A DNA stretch of 64,000 nucleotides from FEB-25 sp963822175 (GTDB lineage Bacteria > Chloroflexota > Anaerolineae > Anaerolineales > UBA4823): the NCBI GenBank assembly GCA_963822175.1, contig CAWGGJ010000008.1, positions 496,001 to 560,000 of the forward strand, given 5' to 3'. The position numbers and the translations under genes are program-made. The notes under the pieces were generated by a model that searched no databases, had not been told where the DNA came from, and worked only from the letters and a program-made list of their open reading frames with translations. This document shows, piece after piece, positions 43,918 to 51,309 of this stretch (position 1 is its first letter; each line of letters starts with the position of its first letter).

Positions 43918-44131
43918 TTCAACCCGTTTGACTAACCAAGATTATGCAACAAAATGGGCTGGTACACAAACATACGATGCCGATTTGGAGCCATATATGT
44001 CACTCTTCTTGAAACCTTCAACCGGAAGGAAGAGTAAATTCACAAAAAATGAGCTTGAAATGATGTGCAAAGATCCGTTGCACTCTCCAAGGCTTATAAA
44101 ATACCTGATCGATTTTTTCAAGGAAATGTGA
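43910..44131 (+). CDS. Small unknown protein between murC and murB
   Basis: A 73-residue ORF starting at GTG 43910 (AAGGAAAGGAG about ten bases upstream) and overlapping the murC stop by 8 bases; GTG 43901 is a longer alternative. It is soluble and charged, with Tyr/Trp in NQDYATKWAGTQTYDADLEPY and a basic helical end (KSKFTKNELEMMCKD, RLIKYLIDFFKEM). No family was recognised. The coupled overlap and the codon-like composition favour a real gene, and murB begins 10 bases later. Confidence 0.5.
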   Translation: MTNSTRLTNQDYATKWAGTQTYDADLEPYMSLFLKPSTGRKSKFTKNELEMMCKDPLHSPRLIKYLIDFFKEM

Positions 44132-44141
44132 TCTAAAAAAA

Positions 44142-45113
44142 ATGGATCGAATGAGTGTAGCACTGCCTTACCTCGAATCTCTGCGCAATGCATTCGGTGA
44201 ACGCTTGCAGGTGGATGTGCCTCTCAAGCGCTATACGGCCGCGCGTATTGGGGGAAATGCAGATGTCATGATCACTGCAAATTCCGTCGATGAGCTGGCA
44301 GGGACTGCCAAGAAATTATGGGAATCAGGTATTCCGTTTATCATCCTGGGAAGTGGTTCAAATGTACTTGTTTCCGATGCAGGTGTGAGACAGGTCGTGG
44401 TGCTTAATCGAGCCAAGAAAATCATCTTTAATCCTCAACCAGAAATGCCGACCGTATTCGTTGAGTCTGGTGCCAACCTGGGTGCGCTGGCACGCCAGGC
44501 AGCAGCGCATGGATTTTCAGGGTTGGAATGGGCTGCCGGCATCCCAGGGACGGTGGGTGGAGCTGTATATGGAAATGCAGGTGCACATGGTGCTGATATG
44601 TCAGGTAACCTTGCGCTGGCAAACATCTTGCAACTTAACCCAGGAAATGGTGATAATCCACACGATGTTGTGCAGGAGGAGTGGCCCGTAGAACGGTTTG
44701 AGTATACCTACCGAAGCAGCATTATAAAGCGCCAACCTGGTTGTGTAGTGATCCTGGCAGCTTTATTGATGCTTGGTATCAGCTCAGTCGACGCAGTTCA
44801 GGTAAAAATGGATGAATTTCGGATCTTTCGACAAAAATCTCAACCCTCCGGTGCATCCCTGGGTTCGATTTTCAAGAACCCCGAAGGTGACCATGCAGGC
44901 AGGTTGATAGAGGCAGCAGGGCTGAAAGGTGCAACAAAAGGCAAGGTAGAAATCAGCCGTAAGCATGCAAATTTTTTCATTAACCAGGATAACGCGAAAG
45001 CTAGCGATTATGCAACGCTGATCACACTTTCGCAAGAGAAAGTATTGGAGAAATTTGGCGTCAAATTAGAGCTAGAAATTGAGCTCATTGGTGATTGGTC
45101 TGGAAATTTATAG
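44142..45113 (+). CDS. murB: UDP-N-acetylenolpyruvoylglucosamine reductase
   Basis: FAD enzyme reducing UDP-GlcNAc-enolpyruvate. 323 residues: LKRYTAARIGGNADVMITA, FIILGSGSNVLVSD, GLEWAAGIPGTVGGAVYGNAGAHG (FAD binding), FEYTYRSSIIK, SGASLGSIFKNPEGDHAGRLIE with the catalytic Ser, and a C-terminal Glu in ELEIELIG. The start could be ATG 44142 or 44151; neither has a good ribosome site. Confidence 0.95.
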   Translation: MDRMSVALPYLESLRNAFGERLQVDVPLKRYTAARIGGNADVMITANSVDELAGTAKKLWESGIPFIILGSGSNVLVSDAGVRQVVVLNRAKKIIFNPQPEMPTVFVESGANLGALARQAAAHGFSGLEWAAGIPGTVGGAVYGNAGAHGADMSGNLALANILQLNPGNGDNPHDVVQEEWPVERFEYTYRSSIIKRQPGCVVILAALLMLGISSVDAVQVKMDEFRIFRQKSQPSGASLGSIFKNPEGDHAGRLIEAAGLKGATKGKVEISRKHANFFINQDNAKASDYATLITLSQEKVLEKFGVKLELEIELIGDWSGNL

Positions 45114-45114
45114 A

Positions 45115-46240
45115 ATGAGTATGGATGCAAATCGTAAACTACGTGTTGGTGTAATCTTCGGAGGGCGCTCGGGTGAGCATGAGGTCTCCCTGATGTCGGC
45201 GTCCTCGGTCTTGAGGGTGCTTGATCCACATCGATATGAGGTAACCCAGATCGGCATTACACCGGAAGGAGCCTGGCTGACCGGTGAGAACGTACTGGAA
45301 GCCTTCGAAAACAGAAACATAGAGCAGCTTTTTCAGGCAGCATTATTACCGGATCCTACCAGGGCGGATCTACACCTCATCCTGCCATCCGAGCAAGGCA
45401 GCATGCTAAAAAAACTCACTCAGCTCGATGTTATTTTCCCGGTTTTGCATGGAACTTTTGGAGAGGATGGTACTTTGCAAGGCATGCTGGAAATGGCTGA
45501 TATCCCATATGTTGGGGCTGGTGTGCTTGGCTCGTCAGTAGGTATGGATAAGGGCGTTTTCCTCGATGTGATGAGAGCCAATCATATTCCAATTGTGGAT
45601 ACGATGTTAATCTTGCGCGCTGAGCTCGCCAATCACCTGGATGAGATTATCGAAGCAGCTGAGAAGATGTCTCCCTACCCTTTGTTTACCAAACCTGCAA
45701 ACCTGGGATCCTCAGTTGGCGTGAGCAAGTGCCAAAGCCGGGCTGACTTGCTGGAAGGCCTTATGGAAGCTGCCCGGTTTGACCGAAGGATCTTGATCCA
45801 ACGTGGTGTCAATGCACGTGAAATCGAAGTGAGTGTTCTTGGGAATGACGCACCCGAAGCTTCTATTCCGGGTGAAATCATCCCCAGCCGGGAGTATTAC
45901 TCGTATGAGGCAAAATATGTGGATGGAGCATCAGAGCTTCTCATCCCGGCTCCGATCCCTGAGGCAACTGCCCAGCTAGCTAGGCAGATTGCTGGGCAAG
46001 CGTATAAGGCGATTGACTGCCAGGGAATGGCAAGGGTGGATTTTCTTCTGAACAAAGATAATGGTGAGCTGTATCTTGAATGAATTGAACACCATTCCAG
46101 GATTTACAAGCATCAGCATGTATCCAAAGTTATGGGAAGCATGTGGTTTATCTTATCCAAAGCTCGTGGATCGTTTGATCGATTTGGCGCTTGAACGGAA
46201 AGCCGATCGTCAAAAAACAGAATACCGGTATGTGAGATGA
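45115..46240 (+). CDS. ddl: D-alanine--D-alanine ligase, interrupted by a +1 frame change
   Basis: ATP-grasp enzyme making D-Ala-D-Ala. From ATG 45115: VGVIFGGRSGEHEVSLMSA, VIFPVLHGTFGEDGTLQG, YVGAGVLGSSVGMDKGV, FTKPANLGSSVGVSK, EIIPSREYYSYEAKY, ARVDFLLNKDNGELYLE, then TGA at 46081. The C-terminal domain continues in the +1 frame: NELNTIPGFTSISMYPKLWEACG, LSYPKLVDRLIDLALERK, ending at TGA 46238-46240. Removing the G at 46078 would restore LYLNELNTIPG, the family consensus with its metal-binding Glu/Asn. Skipping the T of the stop would give LYLEELNTIPG, also plausible. The enzyme is probably functional if the change is a sequence error. Confidence 0.93.
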
Positions 46241-46243
46241 CAT

Positions 46244-47648
46244 ATGACACAGCACGATAGTGATGTTAACCGACAAAACTCAAAATCTGACCTCAGCCGG
46301 GCACGCCAGAGAAAGATGAAGCGCGAGGATGGAAAAGGTGTAAGCCCCCAGGCTGTGGCTGGCGTATCCCAAACGCGACATACACGGCAAAGAGCCTCAA
46401 GCCGGATTGGGCCATCGGTCAGGGAGCGACTGGTTCCATCTCACGTCAATATTCCAACTCAAAAAATTCGGTCGATTCAGAGCAAAGTTAGCTTAACACT
46501 CAACCGGGTTTCTCATATGCCAGATCCTGGTGAAGTGACCAGGAATACAATAAATGGTATCGGGAAGAATCGAACGAATTCTCAGCGTAAGTCTGAGAAT
46601 CAACGCAAGGAAAGCCTATATGAATCAACCCCAAGGGCAGAAAGTCGACGAAAGTCTCCTGGGAGTCAGCAGTTTAAGCCCCGTAAGAATAACAGGCAAT
46701 ACGATGCCCGCTCAGAATCAGTTCCTCCTGTGATGGTGAGAGGGGGTATGGGTGGGATGGCCTTTGGCAGGGTGGCAACTTCTCGAGTGAACAAGCAAAG
46801 GACACCCAAACGAAGGTTCGATGTACCCCTCAATATTCCTGGAGCTGAGAATTCGCCTGCCTTCTGTTCCGTTCATTCAGGTGGGTTGGAGAGGCGTCTC
46901 TTTTTTGATGGTCTTGATGATGACCGCATGCTTATTCCTGATGTGGAAGGCACCAGTATTCCAGGTTAACGCAGTAGAGGCAAAAGGATTACAACGCCTG
47001 ACCGTGGGTGATATGAATACAGTTATGGGAACATTTGGGAAATCTGTATTCACCATCGATCCAGAAATGTTAGAGCAAACCCTCCAGCAAGCTTTTCCAG
47101 AACTGTCAAAGATCTCAGTTCAGGTCAACTTACCGGCCAGCGTAAAGGTTGCAGTGACTGAACGAGAGCCTGTAATTGCCTGGACACAGGATGGAAGAGA
47201 GACCTGGGTGGATGCTGATGGGATTTCTTTCCCACCCAGGGGTACACCGGCGAGTTCATTGGTGAGGATCGAAGGATTCGGAACGCCTCCTAGCATCCAA
47301 TCAGATGCTTCAACGAATGGATTACAGCCATTACCTGGAGATGTACCTTCTGCGACCGGACAAACAACAGTTTCAAGCTTTAGACTTTCTCCAAAACTGG
47401 TCGCATCCATCCTGGCATTAGGAGCAAAAATGCCTGCTGATACGATGTTGGTGTATGACAGCGAGCATGGGTTGGGATGGAATGATCCCAATGGTTGGGA
47501 GGTCTACTTTGGAGCCGAAGATCAGGATATGGAGATGAAGTTAAGTGTTTATCAGGCAATGGTAGAACGTCTTCAGAGTGAAGGCATTCAGCCTGCGTTG
47601 ATCAGCGTGGAATTTGTCCACGCACCATATTATAGGATGGAGCGGTGA
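46244..47648 (+). CDS. ftsQ: FtsQ-type cell division protein with long basic N-terminus, interrupted by a +1 frame change
   Basis: The first frame (46244 onward) encodes ~200 disordered, Arg/Lys/Ser-rich residues ending KRRFDVPLNIPGAE; it then drifts into nonsense to a stop at 46967. The +1 frame picks up exactly there: IRLPSVPFIQVGWRG, membrane helix VSFLMVLMMTACLFLMW, POTRA domain (FQVNAVEAKGLQRLTVGDM, LPASVKVAVTEREPVIAWTQDG) and the FtsQ domain to 47648. Joining GAE to IRLPSVP around 46848-46856 by dropping one A gives one protein of ~467 residues. The ORF starting at 46821 alone would begin mid-domain. The cytoplasmic extension is far longer than in E. coli FtsQ. Confidence 0.85.
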
Positions 47649-47669
47649 ACTCACCGCAAACAAGTGCTT

Positions 47670-48914
47670 ATGGATGAACCAATCATCGTCGCAATAGATA
47701 TTGGCACAACCAAAATTTGTACCCTGGTTGGCCGTGAGGAAGCACCTGGCCAATTACGCATCCTTGGCGTAGGGATTGAACCTTCACAGGGTGTCCGTAA
47801 AGGTGTGGTGGTGGATATGGTTGCTGCATCACAAGCCGTCGTGCGTTCAGTCGAGAAAGCTGAGCGGACCTGTGGATTGGAGATCGATTCAGCACTGGTC
47901 AGCCTGGCAGGATCAAATGTCTCTTCTGTTAATAGCCGGGGTGTTGTTGGTGTGGCAGGGCGGATGATCGATGAGGGTGATATCGCCAGGGCAATCGATG
48001 CTGCCAAAGCGGTGAATATTCCCCATAACCGTGAGATCATTCACATTATTCAACGTGGATTTAATATCGACGGCCAGGAAGGTATTCGGAAGCCACTGGG
48101 GATGCATGGTTATCGACTTGAAGTAGAGACCCATATCATCACAGCGTCTGCAGCTTCAGTGGAAAACCTCCGGCAATGCGTAGGGGCAGCTGGGGTGGAT
48201 GTGTCACAATTCGTGCTTAACCCGCTGGCTTCGGCAGAAGTTGTACTAACTGAGACAGAACGCGAAATGGGTGTAGTGATATGTGATGTGGGTGGTGGAA
48301 CCACTGATATGGCAATCTATATCGGTGGCGATGTTTGGCATACTAATGTCCTGGCAGTAGGTGGTGATCACATCACATCCGATATAGCGCATGGACTGCG
48401 GTTACCCATCACCCAGGCAGAAGATATCAAGGTCAAGCATGGCCACGCAGTTCCCAATGAAATCAGTCCGAATGAATCATTCAGTATTAAGCCATTCGGT
48501 GAAGAACAACCAGTGGAAATTAACCGCCAGGAGCTGGCTCATGTGATCGAAGCCCGCGTCGAAGAGATTTTCAGCCTGGTACTGCAAGAGATTAAACACT
48601 CAGGATACGATGGACTCCTGCCTGCAGGTATGGTGCTGACCGGTGGATCAAGTGCATTACCAGGCATTCGCACCTTAGCCGGCCAGACACTAAATCTACC
48701 AGTACGGATTGCCCAGCCAGAAGACTTGATCGGCATGTCAGATAAGTTGGAGAGCCCAGCATACTCTACCAGTATCGGACTGTTGAAATGGGCATTATTA
48801 ATGACTGATATATATGTTCAGCCCCCCCAACAGAGAATGCGAGTTGGCGGTGGAGCTCCAGGTCCCATTGATTGGGATTCGGTGAAAGGTTTTATAAGGA
48901 GGTTGCTCCCATAG
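47670..48914 (+). CDS. ftsA: Cell division protein FtsA
   Basis: Actin-like membrane tether for FtsZ. 414 residues with DEPIIVAIDIGTTKICTLVG (phosphate 1), the SHS2-like 1C domain, VVICDVGGGTTDMAIYIGG (phosphate 2) and GMVLTGGSSALPGI (adenosine). The C-terminal end SVKGFIRRLLP is a short amphipathic membrane-targeting helix. ATG 47670 is used; GTG 47664 is an equally possible start two codons earlier. Confidence 0.96.
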   Translation: MDEPIIVAIDIGTTKICTLVGREEAPGQLRILGVGIEPSQGVRKGVVVDMVAASQAVVRSVEKAERTCGLEIDSALVSLAGSNVSSVNSRGVVGVAGRMIDEGDIARAIDAAKAVNIPHNREIIHIIQRGFNIDGQEGIRKPLGMHGYRLEVETHIITASAASVENLRQCVGAAGVDVSQFVLNPLASAEVVLTETEREMGVVICDVGGGTTDMAIYIGGDVWHTNVLAVGGDHITSDIAHGLRLPITQAEDIKVKHGHAVPNEISPNESFSIKPFGEEQPVEINRQELAHVIEARVEEIFSLVLQEIKHSGYDGLLPAGMVLTGGSSALPGIRTLAGQTLNLPVRIAQPEDLIGMSDKLESPAYSTSIGLLKWALLMTDIYVQPPQQRMRVGGGAPGPIDWDSVKGFIRRLLP

Positions 48915-49023
48915 ATGAATATTCCAGGTATTCTTTATTTTGGCAATTATCCAGGATCGTGGCAAACGCGAAACCATGGAAACAGTAAATCAGATCAAAT
49001 ATTATAAGAGGAGGCAGGAAATC

Positions 49024-50178
49024 ATGAATCAAAATACAAGTTTTTCAAATCAGTTGGAGTCCTTCGCCCATATCAAGGTGGTGGGCGTGGGAGGCGGTGG
49101 TTGCAACGCCGTGGAACGGATGATCAAGGAAGGGCTTCAGGGTGTTGAGTTCATTGCCATCAACACCGATGCCCAGGCTTTGATGTTATCCAGTGCTCCA
49201 ACGCGGGTCAGGATCGGTGAAAAGCTCACCAGGGGTCTTGGCTCAGGTGGTAACCCCGAGCAGGGTCGTAAGGCAGCTGAAGAATCGCAGGAGGCCCTGT
49301 ACAATGTCCTGCGGGGTGCCGACATGGTCTTCGTCACCGCAGGAATGGGTGGTGGCACAGGGACCGGGGCTGCGTCCATCATAGCTCAGATTGGACGTGA
49401 GCTTGGCTCACTCACGATCGGTGTTGTCACCCGCCCATTTGCATTTGAAGGCTCACGACGCATCCAGGTTGCAGAAGCAGGCATTGAAAAACTAAAAGAA
49501 CAAGCCGACACGTTGATTGTCATCCCGAATGACCGCTTGTTGCAGATCGTCGACAAGCACTCCAACCTTCAAGATGCCTTCAAAATTGCTGATGATGTAT
49601 TGCGGCAGGGTGTCCAAGGTATCTCAGAGCTGATCACCGTCCCTGGATTGATCAACCTTGACTTCGCCGATGTCCGCACGATCATGTCGGAAGGTGGCGC
49701 TGCGTTAATGGCTGTGGGCACAGGGCGTGGTGATGAACGTGCACGGATGGCCGCGGAACTGGCGATCTCCAGCCAATTGCTCGATATCACCATCGATGGT
49801 GCTCGGGGCATCCTGTTCAACGTAACAGGTGGTCCGGATCTGACGCTGTTTGAGGTCAACCAGGCAGCTGCGATCATCAAGGAAACTGCCCATCCGGATG
49901 TTAACTTGATCTTTGGAGCAGTCATCGATCAGAACATGGGAGATGAAGTGCGTGTTACGGTCATCGCAACAGGTTTTGAGCGCACAGGTATGCCGATTCG
50001 CCGATCTGCAGAGGTGCAGAAAAGCCCTTTACACCTGGAGAAGCCAGCCCTGCACCTGGATGAATCGGTGCGAGAGCTGCAGCCAGCAGAGATCGCCAAG
50101 TCGGACTTTACACCGCGCACATTCAATACTGAGGACTTGGATATCCCGACCTTCCTGCGTAACCGAAACCGCAGTTAA
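49024..50178 (+). CDS. ftsZ: Cell division protein FtsZ
   Basis: Tubulin-like GTPase forming the division ring. From ATG 49024 (GGAGG nine bases upstream) 384 residues: KVVGVGGGGCNAVERM, NTDAQAL, tubulin signature GMGGGTGTGAA, PFAFEG, NLDFADV. The C-terminal tail ends DLDIPTFLRNRNRS, which contains the conserved FtsA-binding peptide pattern (D-IP-FLR). The in-frame ATG at 48940 adds an unrelated N-terminus and is rejected. Confidence 0.98.
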   Translation: MNQNTSFSNQLESFAHIKVVGVGGGGCNAVERMIKEGLQGVEFIAINTDAQALMLSSAPTRVRIGEKLTRGLGSGGNPEQGRKAAEESQEALYNVLRGADMVFVTAGMGGGTGTGAASIIAQIGRELGSLTIGVVTRPFAFEGSRRIQVAEAGIEKLKEQADTLIVIPNDRLLQIVDKHSNLQDAFKIADDVLRQGVQGISELITVPGLINLDFADVRTIMSEGGAALMAVGTGRGDERARMAAELAISSQLLDITIDGARGILFNVTGGPDLTLFEVNQAAAIIKETAHPDVNLIFGAVIDQNMGDEVRVTVIATGFERTGMPIRRSAEVQKSPLHLEKPALHLDESVRELQPAEIAKSDFTPRTFNTEDLDIPTFLRNRNRS

Positions 50179-50207
50179 TTATTAGTAATACGCAGTCTAG
50201 ACAAAGA

Positions 50208-50358
50208 AAGGGATCCGCATGCCACGCGCAGCTCGCGGCGTTATTGCCAGGCTGGCAATGCGCCGGATACTCCCAGGACATCCTTACTTTCTTGCCGATG
50301 TGCTAATCGGGCAAGAGGACGAGTATTCCCCCATGTGGGGAGGTGGATCCAATTTTTT
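50208..50358 (+). ncRNA. Putative structured RNA 1 downstream of ftsZ
   Basis: A closing stem GGATCCGC (50211-50218) / GTGGATCC (50343-50350, one G-T pair) is followed by AATTTTTT, as in a terminated RNA. Inside are hairpins GGCGTTATTGCC-AGGCT-GGCAATGCGCC, CTTGCCGAT-GTGCTA-ATCGGGCAAG and CCCC-CATGT-GGGG. A 47-codon ORF from ATG 50219 overlaps it, but its start lies within the stem. I do not recognise an Rfam family. It could be a 3'-end element of the ftsZ mRNA or a separate RNA. Confidence 0.45.
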
Positions 50359-50374
50359 CTAGATAAGCGAACGT

Positions 50375-50576
50375 GGTGTTACTTCGCCCAGCATTCATCC
50401 GGTCTTGGGGTTGAGCTTGGTCGTTTGGGTGAGGTTGAAAGCTTGGTAGGGGATTGTCGGCCTCCTCCTCCCGGCAATCCCCGCCGGCTCACCATCTTGC
50501 ATAGCAGTAAGCAAAAGAGTGGTGGGAGGCCTGAGAACCCTGTACAAACCGGTAGAGGGTTCTATGTTTTTACCCA
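50375..50576 (+). ncRNA. Putative structured RNA 2 with C-rich loop and terminator
   Basis: Outer stem GGTGAG (50429-50434) / CTCACC (50488-50493) encloses GGGGATTG / CAATCCCC, whose 18-base loop contains CCTCCTCCTCCC. That loop can pair with GGAGGCC at 50525-50531, a possible pseudoknot. The segment ends with hairpin AGAACCCT (50534-50541) / AGGGTTCT (50555-50563) and a T-rich run, a likely terminator. C-rich apical loops occur in small RNAs that pair with ribosome sites. No tmRNA, RNase P, SRP or 6S consensus was found. Confidence 0.5.
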
Positions 50577-50708
50577 GGTGTGGCATAGAAAAGGGGTAGT
50601 TAATTTACCAATCCGCACATACTCTACATTAAACATAATAAAAATATATCGTAATCTTAAAAGATTAAACAAAACCGAAATTTTTAAGAATACTTACTCA
50701 TCTACCCC

Positions 50709-50737
50709 TTGCATGGATAGATGCAATGTGCTAAAAT
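50709..50737 (+). promoter_or_regulatory. Promoter of nrdR-nrdJ
   Basis: TTGCAT (50709-50714), exactly 17 bases, TAAAAT (50732-50737). The leader that follows contains hairpin TTCCACTA (50746-50753) / TAGTGGAA (50774-50781). No clear NrdR box (ACACWATATNTWGTGT-like) was seen. Confidence 0.65.
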
Positions 50738-50831
50738 TTGGCATCTTCCACTACCACCTATACGGGGTTGGATTAGTGGAACCCCCATCTATAGCGATAA
50801 CAAATGTTCTAGGAACGTAGGAAAAACCATT

Positions 50832-51278
50832 ATGCGTTGCCCGTATTGTAAACATGACAAATCCAGGGTTATCGATACATCTCATGATACGCGCGGCGGG
50901 GTTAGAAGGCGAAGAGAATGTGAAAATTGCGGTCAACGCTTCAGCACTTACGAACGTCCCATCCTTGCGACACCACTGATCGTCAAACAGGATGGCACAC
51001 GCGAAGAGTTCGATCATGAGAAATTAAGTCGGGGAATCCGCATTGCCTGTGCAAAACGACCAGTTCCTGCTGCTGACGTGGATCGCTTGGTGGGGGAAAT
51101 CGAAGCCACTCTCCAGGCGATGGGTCGCGCTGAAGTATCCTCCAGGGTGGTTGGGGATATGGTAATTGCGGGCTTGAAGGAAATGGATCAGATTGCTTAT
51201 ATTCGTTATGCCATTGTTTATCTTGGTCTGGATGATCTGCGATCGATCCGCAAAGAAATCGATCGTTTATTGGAATGA
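50832..51278 (+). CDS. nrdR: Transcriptional repressor NrdR
   Basis: ATP-cone repressor of ribonucleotide reductase genes. 148 residues: N-terminal zinc ribbon MRCPYCKHDKSRVIDT with CENCGQRFSTYER, then the ATP-cone (LIVKQDGTREEFDHEKLSRGI). The ATG at 50832 is fixed by the zinc ribbon; the ORF upstream of it is unrelated. It precedes nrdJ by about 30 bases. Confidence 0.98.
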   Translation: MRCPYCKHDKSRVIDTSHDTRGGVRRRRECENCGQRFSTYERPILATPLIVKQDGTREEFDHEKLSRGIRIACAKRPVPAADVDRLVGEIEATLQAMGRAEVSSRVVGDMVIAGLKEMDQIAYIRYAIVYLGLDDLRSIRKEIDRLLE

Positions 51279-51309
51279 AGATTAGTTAAGTGTGGTTGGA
51301 GATAAGGTT

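Noticed and set aside
46821..47648. FtsQ as a separate gene starting at 46821, with an unrelated upstream gene
   Set aside because: The upstream frame ends its meaningful sequence exactly where the second frame becomes meaningful; one extra base explains both.
50219..50362. 47-codon ORF with a purine-rich upstream stretch
   Set aside because: Start and stop fall in paired elements of a likely structured RNA; the peptide resembles no family I know. It cannot be fully excluded.
50375..50580. Cobalamin riboswitch controlling nrdR-nrdJ
   Set aside because: The conserved B12-box and core segments were looked for and not found, and the segment ends in a terminator before the nrdR promoter.
50335..50820. 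161-codon ORF between ftsZ and nrdR
   Set aside because: It crosses a terminator hairpin and the nrdR promoter and has no ribosome site or recognisable protein.
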